Shown: piece after piece, positions 57,701 to 64,000 of the stretch
Layout of the letters: each line of letters begins with the position of its first letter
Numbering within the stretch: the first letter of the stretch is position 1
From: Edaphochlamys debaryana
Taxonomy: Eukaryota > Chlorophyta > Chlorophyceae > Chlamydomonadales
Assembly: GCA_016858145.1 (NCBI GenBank)
Contig: JAEHOE010000073.1
Span: forward strand, 248,001-312,000
Direction: 5' to 3'
DNA length: 64,000 nucleotides
The notes under the pieces: model-generated
What the model saw: only the letters and a program-made list of their open reading frames with translations
The model's database searches: none
Told to the model about the DNA's origin: nothing
Made by a program: the position numbers and the translations under genes

Positions 57701-59835
57701 GTCTCTCGCCGCACCCACCTCCCGCCCAGCACAGCTGTGCGACACGGGCGCTCTTGCCCTTCGCCTCGACGCAGCGGCCCAGGATCGGGCGCTTGTCGTT
57801 GGGCACGCGGATGAACACGAACATCTGCCGCCGAAGGCGCGTGTTGAACCTCGCCATGCTCACAAAGAGCTGCAGCTCCGGCTTGCCTCCCTTATCCTAC
57901 AGTTGGATTGGCACCCGTTGGGTCTGTGAATGGGTGAGCTGCCAACGACGAAGACTAAATGCGGTGTGCCTCTGCGCATGTACGACGGGTGTACGACAGG
58001 TCATAAGCTGCATTAATGGCTGGGCACGCCCAAAAGCTCACGCTTGACATCTCAAAGGTGGCCTGGTGGAAGTCGTGGCGGCTGCGCTGGGGGCTCTGTG
58101 CCTCCAGGAACTGGTACACGCACACCCACTGCGCCGCCAGCACCACCTCCCAGTGGGCCGGCACGGACAGGTCCACGGGCGGAGGCAGCCTGTCCGGGTC
58201 CCGACGTTGCACCATGACACCCGCGGCGTACGACACAAAGGCGTCGAGGGCGGCGTACCGGAGCTGCCAGGAGGGGCACCGGGGGCGGCGGGGTGGCAGT
58301 GGAGGGGGGCAGGGTCGTAGATGGAGGGCTGAGGGCAGCTGCATACTGGGGGTCATGTGGGGCCTACACCGAACAACGCTGCCTGGGCCCTGGGGGCCCC
58401 TCCTTGAACCGCTCCCGCAACCCATCTCCGCGGCTCCCTTCCCCCGCGCCCCACTCGCACTCACCTGCTGCTCTCTCAGGCTGATGGCGAACCACTTGCT
58501 GTGGTCAATGGTCTTGTCCTTGGCGAGCGTGGAGGCGGGGAAGAAGCGCTCAAAGATGGCGAACAGGGACAGCTTTTTGCGGCCACGCGTCTGCTCCTCG
58601 TGACTCGGTGGTACGGCCACAGTCAGGTCCAGGCCCCCGCGCAGCTTCACGCCTAGAGGGTTCCGGTGCAACGCAGCAGGGGCGAGCGCAGGTGATCACA
58701 GGTGATCACAGGTCTAGGCTTTTCGGGTCAAGCGGCTCATGAGAGCTACCCCTCCTCTAGGGCTTCCAACATCACCACAGCGGACGAACAGCCAACCAAG
58801 CCCCACACACAGTGCACGCACCGTTACACGGGACTCACCGAACGCCGCAAAGACCATCAGCGCGTCCTGCCACGCCTCCGCCGCGGCCTTGGGCACGAGG
58901 GCGTCGACGAGCAGGAGCTCGACGTCTGGAGGGCAAGCGAACGGGTGCTGTTCAGCTGCCCTAGCCTGCCCCGGCACCTGGACCCCGCCACTCGCTCCGC
59001 CCGTGGGCCGGACCGGCGGCACACGGACCAGCAGCGCCCTGTCCCCCGCGCACAGCTGCAGCAGCGCCAGTTGGCCTCCATCAAACTCCGTGTCGAACCC
59101 AAGAACGCGGGGCAGGCGCTTAGCCCCAATGGCCCGCGCCGCGTCAGCAGCGTCCCAGCCGCCGCGCAGCCAGGCCACATCTGAGGATCCCACGTGACCG
59201 TACGGCAGCTGCCGGACGGCCAGGAGTTTTATGCCCAGCACGGGCGGGTTCACAGGAACCCAAAGGTCTTCTCGGCGATACTGAGCGCCCGTGAAGCCAG
59301 AGGCTGGCGCTGGGCCCCTGGACGACGGCCCCGCCGCCTCAGCGGGCCCCGGAGTTGCCGGCCTTGCATGGGGTCCGCCGAAGGGTGTGGCGGCCGGTGG
59401 GTGGAGGAGGCGGGCGGTGCTAGCGCTGGCGTGGAGCGCGGAGGAAGAGGAGCGGGAGACGGAGGCCGATGTGGATGCGGAGGCGATGGCAGCCCAGGTA
59501 GAGACCGAGGCAGTGGAGGCGATGGACGTGGCGCTTGGAACTTCTTGCAGGCCGCGGCCCCAAGGGGGATCTCTACCGATGAGGGATGGTCGGCGCGGGG
59601 GCGAGGCTGGCGGCGTTGAGGGCCGCGGCTGTGGTGGGAAAGGCTCGGCAGCAGCGCGTGTCACGGGTTGAGCAGGTTGAGTCCGTGAGGCGGGGGCGGA
59701 GCTGGAGGAAGGGCCCGGACCGCCTGATGATGTGCTTAGCGACGACAGGGCCTTGAGTGCCCATTGCAATAGCCCGAGTTTCGTCTCGCCATGGGTGCGA
59801 GCCGGGTCGCGTTGGGCCGACTGCTGTCCGCCCAT
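54750..59835 (-). CDS. DEDD 3'-5' exonuclease / Upf1-like SF1 helicase fusion, copy 2
   Basis: Thirteen exons close at 1061 residues: 59835-58839, 58652-58465, 58263-58042, 57896-57719, 57583-57480, 57329-57095, 56969-56789, 56677-56548, 56374-56220, 56038-55606, 55481-55345, 55161-55054 and 54867-54750. Nine of the thirteen exon lengths equal those of copy 1; the differences (exons 1, 6, 10, 11) are all multiples of three. Catalytic residues are kept: GFDTEF (Asp248, Glu250), KLRGGLDL, YAALD, GPPGTGKTT, DEASQ, GDDVQLPP, VSYRLPPSL, FQGRED and the NVMLTR motif. The N-terminal low-complexity region is about 140 residues shorter and lacks the Gln-rich stretches of copy 1. An ATG 13 codons upstream is in frame, but the M-G-G-Q-Q-S start is the one shared with copy 1. 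No disabling change was seen, so both paralogues are probably functional. Confidence 0.92.
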
Positions 59836-60611
59836 AGCGCCGCCGTCTAAGCGCGCAGAGTAATGTTCAGACAATGGCGTGGCACGCGGAGTCTAGTGGG
59901 CCAGAAAGGGTGGCCGACGATGGGGATCGGCACTAGGGAGCTGAGGGGTCAAGCGACTGGTCAGGTCGCAAGCGGGCCGATTAGGTGCCCGCAAGAGTCC
60001 ATGAGGCAGAAGTGGAATGCTTAGGGCCGGCTTTGAGGGCCTGCACGGGCCTAATGTCGCCGGCGGCTTCACGGGTCCCTCACGGGCTGCTCACGGTCGC
60101 TTGATTCACCCCGCGTCCCCCAAACCTCCCCCCCGAGGCCCCCCGCCCCGAAACCCTGCAAGTTATGCCGATGAGAGGGAGCGTAAGTGCCACTGAGGGC
60201 TGGAGGTGCTGTCCCGGCGACCGACGGGGCATGCTCACACGCTTCTTGCCCCGGTCGCGCCCTTCGGGACTGTGACATATTAGCCGCATACGCATAAAGT
60301 TCAGCTGCCTATTACCGCGAGACATGGGGCTCGGGAAGCATCGAGCGCAAAGGTCAATGTTGCGGGTCTTGACTCTGCGCTCCGCAGCGCATTGTTTTGT
60401 TGCTTAGATAGTAGTTGTACGCTCTCACACACCGTAACTGCTTGTATCACCATCGGCAAGCGGGCACTACGCAGTTCTATTGTTGCGTTCTCATCCGCCC
60501 CGGGCTCAAAGCCAGAGCGCCTTCGTGACCATCAGTTGATCTAAACCCGCTCGATCTAGCATAACTTAGCTTGGTTAGGGGCGAAGCCGCGCTCGAAGCT
60601 TCCGGTGGAGG
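59836..60611. promoter_or_regulatory. Divergent promoter of copy-2 gene pair
   Basis: A 776-bp gap between exonuclease-helicase copy 2 (-) and the intact DNAAF11 (+). Positions 60018-60611 match 50970-51563 almost exactly, while the first ~180 bp next to the helicase start differ more. It presumably drives both genes. Confidence 0.65.
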
Positions 60612-63600
60612 ATGGGTCGAATAACGGAGCGCCTCATCCGCCAGGCACGCAGTCGCTGCCAATGTTCTGTAGGAAGGCTGGGGGATGCTGATTGGGCTTC
60701 CCCGACTGCAGAGGGCGGAGCATAATGAGGGCATGGTCTCGACGCTCGAGGAGGTCGCGCTGCACCAGCAAAACATCGAGAAGATTGAGGTGCTGGGGCA
60801 ACTATGCCCAAAGCTGAAGATCCTGTACTTGCAGAGCAACCTGATTGGGAAAATACAGAACCTGCACAAGCTGAAGGCGAGTGAGGGGTCCGCGGCCCAA
60901 ATTCGGCACACACACACCGCCAACCCCTTCCCCCGCCTGCTATCCCAGGGACCTGCCGCAGCAGAGCCCCCCATCACCGCTAGATTTCTGTCACATCTTA
61001 TCATTCCTGGCATCAACCCTTCCCCCAGGAGCTCGAGTACCTAAACCTGGCCATGAACAACGTCACCAAGCTGCAGAATCTGCAGCGGTGCGAGAGCCTT
61101 AAGAAGCTCGATCTCACGATCAACTTTGTGTCAAAGGCGGGGCTGCTGACCGTGGAGAGCCTCACAGCCAACATCCACTTGGAGGTGGGCGCCTGATGGT
61201 GGGGGCTGAGGGTGGGGCCAAGGGCCTGTGCTGGGCACGGCAGGGCCCTGAGAGGGTGGGGGGTGGGGCAGGGGATACAGACTCATGAGGGACAGCTCGG
61301 AGCTGGCTCGGCTGCGGCCCACACGAGCACAGCGTGGGCGGCCGTTCGCTGAGGCGCCGTGGCACCATGCGGAGCTGGACTCCTTCTGGGCGTTCCGGGC
61401 CGGCTTCATTAAGCACAGGGGGGGGGGGTCAGGGCGGCCCGCGCGCCGAGCTTTCGCCCTTGGCTTCACCCGTCGAGGGGCCGAGAGGGGGATCACGCTG
61501 CGGCTGCAGTCCTCGCTGGCGGCCAGAAGGGCTGCGGCTGCATGGGCGTGCTCAGGGCGAGGGGGCGAGAAGGGCACGCGGAGCCCCTCTCCCCACACCG
61601 CAGCGCTCGTGGGACTCCGTTGCTCGGAGCTGGGAGCAGGGCACGGGGCGCCAAGCGGCCCGCCAGCGAGCGAGGAGGACGACCGCATTGGCCGCGGCGT
61701 GGGTTGGGGCGGCAGCGTGGGCTGTCGCTCCACCCATGCACGCCCGCTGGCGCAGCCGTGCTGTCGAGGCTGGTCCGGGGCTGCGGAGTGTCGGGCATCG
61801 AGGGCGGGGCCCGAGTGCTGAGCGCCGCTGGCCCCAACCTGTTGCAGTCATTCGCCTGCACAGGGGCGGCAGCGTGCAGCAGCTGCGGCACATGCGGGCC
61901 GGGAGGGCGCACCGGCGGTGGATGGGTGTCGGGAAAGGGATTGAGAGCAGAGGACCGCCCCTACACCACCACCACCCTGCGTGGGAGCGCGGGAGCCCCC
62001 CCACCAAGCGGTGCAGCCTGGTGTCGGCCCCAGTGGCTGAGGGCTCCAGGGGGCCAGCGGCAGGCTCCGCTGCGGCCCCAACTCCCGGGTGTCGACGGCG
62101 TCAGCTGAGGCCGGCGGTCGAGCTGGAAGACCGTATGCCTCCCGGCCGGCGGCTCTCCCCCGGCCGGCGGAGAGACGGTGCCGGCGATTGGGCAGGGGAG
62201 CTCCCAGTCCGCAGCTCGCTCTGTTGCCGCCATGGGCTGAGGCCGGCGACAGCATCAGTCAGGGGCGGCCCTCTGGCCCCGATTTCTCGCGGGCCTAGTC
62301 CGCTGCGGGAGGCTGGCGGCCGGCGACAGCGCCCTCCCGGGAGGGACTGGGGCATGCGGTGGCCTCCTGCAGCGCACCCCTCCCTGGGGGCCCTCCGGCC
62401 CGACCATCCTGCTCCCAGGCCCTCGTGCAGGCCTGCCGCTTCGCCACGGGGCTGGCAGCAGGGGCCGGGAGGGGGCCCGCGCGGGCTCCCACCTCAGCCA
62501 GGGACAGGGCGGTGGAACCCCTGCTGCCGGCTGGGATATTGCTGGGGAAGGGCGGCCGCCGGCTCATGCCCCACCGCATCCTCACCCCCGCGGACTGCGG
62601 ACGGAGCCGCCCTCTGCCCTCCCACCCAGCCCTCCCTCTCCGATCCCCAACCTTCCTCCCCCTCCCTTCCCTCCCCATCCCTCTACTCCACCCCCATCCC
62701 CCCAGGACCTGTTCCTCATGGGCAACCCCTGCGCCGACTGGCACGGCTACCGGCAGTACGTGGTGGCCAAGCTGCCGCAGATCAAGAAGCTGGTGGGCGG
62801 GGCGGGGTTGGGGGCCTCAAGGGCGGCTGCTGTAGAGGATGACCCCTGGTGGTCCCTGCATTGCCGCACCCCAGGTTGACATGCACACTCACCTTTATCC
62901 GCTCAACCTGCCCCCACCCCATGGGCGGTGGGCACGGAGGGTGTCGGGAGAAGTGTGGAAGGTAGTGGGCAAGGGACACCGATGCCCCGATTATCGTATA
63001 CTGGTACATCACGAGCCCGCTCTCCACCCCGCCCCCCACCCCACTCCACCACACGCAGGACGGGCAGCCCGTGCGTCCCTCGGAGCGCATCGCGGCGCTG
63101 CAGGCCCTGCCCGAGCTGGAGGCGGCGCTGGCGGCGGAGCTGGCGGCGGAGGGCGTGGACCTGGCGGCGGCGGCGGCGGTGGAGGACGACTCGCTGTACG
63201 ACGAGAACGGCATGGCCAAGGAGGTGCGTCGTACGGTGTACGTCAGATAAGGAGTGGAAGTTGTTCGCGATGGGAGTCAATCGGTCAGGACGGTCGAGGT
63301 GCGCCCCGCTGGTCCGAGCCGCCCGTTGCGGTGATCCTCCTTGTTTCCCTCGACAATCCCACCACGGCCCACCACTCCCTCCCGTCCACCAATGGCCCGC
63401 CTTTCACCCCACCCGCGTTACTCCCGCCCTCCCTCTCTCACCCACTTTACATCCACCGCCTCCCCCCCCCCCCCCTCCACCCCCACAGGACATTCCCGAG
63501 CCGGGCTACCTGGACGAGAAGGGCGAGCTGGTGCGGCCCTGGTGCCCCGCCACCCGCATCCTGGACCACAGGGAGAACGTGCGTGCATGGGGGGTGGGGG

Positions 63601-64000
63601 GTGGGGAGGGCAGAGAGGTTTTGGGTGGCGGTCGGGGGCAGCCGCGGTGGCGTCTCCACATGGGGCCTCCGTAAGCAGGCCCCCTGTTGTGGGGCGAGGA
63701 AGCGGCACGGGCTTCCGGGCTGGTAAAGGAGTGGCTTCCTTCCGACGCCCAATCATCACTCCCACCCACCACCCCCGTCCCACCCACCAACACCACCCAC
63801 CCAACCCATACCGCAGGAGAAGGCCAACCAGGAGGCCGAGGCCAAAAAGAAGGCAGCATCCGCCACCTCCTCCGCCGCCGCCGCCCCCGGCTCCTCCGCC
63901 CCCGGCTCCGAGGCCAAGGGCGGCTCCGACCTGCTCCCCGACAAGGCCAGCGCCCGCCTGGGGGCCTTCCCCGAGATCAGGGACGGCGAGCGGCTGTACC
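60612..64000 (+). CDS. DNAAF11: DNAAF11 (LRRC6) dynein axonemal assembly factor, 3' partial
   Basis: Seven exons to the window edge: 60612-60644, 60712-60876, 61029-61184, 62706-62792, 63059-63223, 63489-63578 and 63817-64000 (293 residues, continuing). The start MGRITERLIRQRAEHNEG matches the conserved N-terminus of the family. SDS22-like leucine-rich repeats follow (LKILYLQSNLIGKIQNL, LEYLNLAMNNVTKLQNL, LKKLDLTINFVSKAGLL), then the cap LFLMGNPCADWHGYRQYVV and KLDGQPVRPSERI, then acidic and Ala/Lys-rich linkers. The CS-like C-terminal domain would lie beyond 64000. The protein works in the cytoplasm to preassemble outer and inner dynein arms for cilia; loss causes immotile cilia in animals and algae. 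Introns 1 and 2 have GC-AG borders (CAG/GCACGC and AAG/GCGAGT). Intron 3 is about 1.5 kb, far longer than the others. Confidence 0.95.
61185..62705 (+). other. Expanded intron 3 of DNAAF11
   Basis: A 1.52-kb intron in a gene whose other introns are 66-270 bp. It is GC-rich with internally similar blocks (GAGGCCGGCG/GGGGCCGGCG and CAGCATCAGTCAG-like strings). A long open frame crosses most of it, but that frame does not match exon phases and is not conserved in copy 1. The proximal unit ends inside the equivalent of this intron. Confidence 0.8.

Larger units (their letters stand above)
53168..62350. repeat. Tandem segmental duplication, distal unit
   Basis: The second copy of the unit at 43748-53160. 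Equivalent points are offset by 9.0-9.5 kb: DNAAF11 starts 51564/60612, helicase starts 50748/59835, helicase stops 45296/54750, TGTAA 44446/53598. The right end is approximate because intron 3 is internally repetitive and diverged. Confidence 0.85.

Noticed and set aside
61334..62842. 502-codon plus-strand open frame downstream of DNAAF11 exon 3
   Set aside because: It lies within intron 3, overlaps the real exon 62706-62792 in another frame and is not conserved in the duplicated copy.

Overview
The window is nuclear DNA of a flagellated green alga, most likely a chlamydomonadalean or volvocine relative. It is very GC-rich and its genes are split into many small exons by short introns with GTGAGT, GTGCGT or GTGGGG donors and C-rich acceptor tracts. 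Candidate polyadenylation signals are TGTAA. A plastid-type DUF1995 gene and a dynein-arm assembly gene fit a photosynthetic, ciliated cell. No prokaryotic operons, CRISPR arrays, rRNA or tRNA genes were seen. All exon models were spliced by hand from the sequence; where I say a model closes, every intron phase agrees through to the stop. Layout (all coordinates in this window): 1-6101 (+), 3' part of an alanine-rich, probably nuclear protein of unknown function. 6624-9467 (+), a plastid-targeted DUF1995 (LPA3-like) protein. 10871-16957 (-), a secreted beta-lactamase-fold serine hydrolase joined to cysteine-rich PAN/apple-like segments. 18732-21135 (-), an unrecognised membrane protein whose five introns are all phase 0. 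22884-26052 (-), a helix-rich protein with an unresolved frame break. 26572-30585 (+), a LARGE/GT49-type Golgi glycosyltransferase, head to head with the previous gene. 31821-43490 (+), a 41-exon, 1616-residue PDR-type ABCG transporter. From about 43.75 kb onward the window is a tandem duplication of about 9.4 kb. Each unit holds the tail of the transporter 3' region, a minus-strand gene fusing a DEDD 3'-5' exonuclease to an Upf1-like SF1 helicase, a shared divergent promoter, and the 5' part of DNAAF11/LRRC6 (dynein arm preassembly). Both exonuclease-helicase copies (45296-50748 and 54750-59835) close as 13-exon genes of 1203 and 1061 residues. The proximal DNAAF11 copy (51564-52139) has a nonsense codon and stops in intron 3. 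The distal copy (60612-64000, cut by the window) appears intact. The most noteworthy items are the duplicated exonuclease-helicase fusion, the almost identical divergent promoter blocks beside otherwise diverged flanks, and the paired GC-AG introns of DNAAF11. The genes do not form one pathway; apart from the duplicated head-to-head pair they look functionally unrelated.
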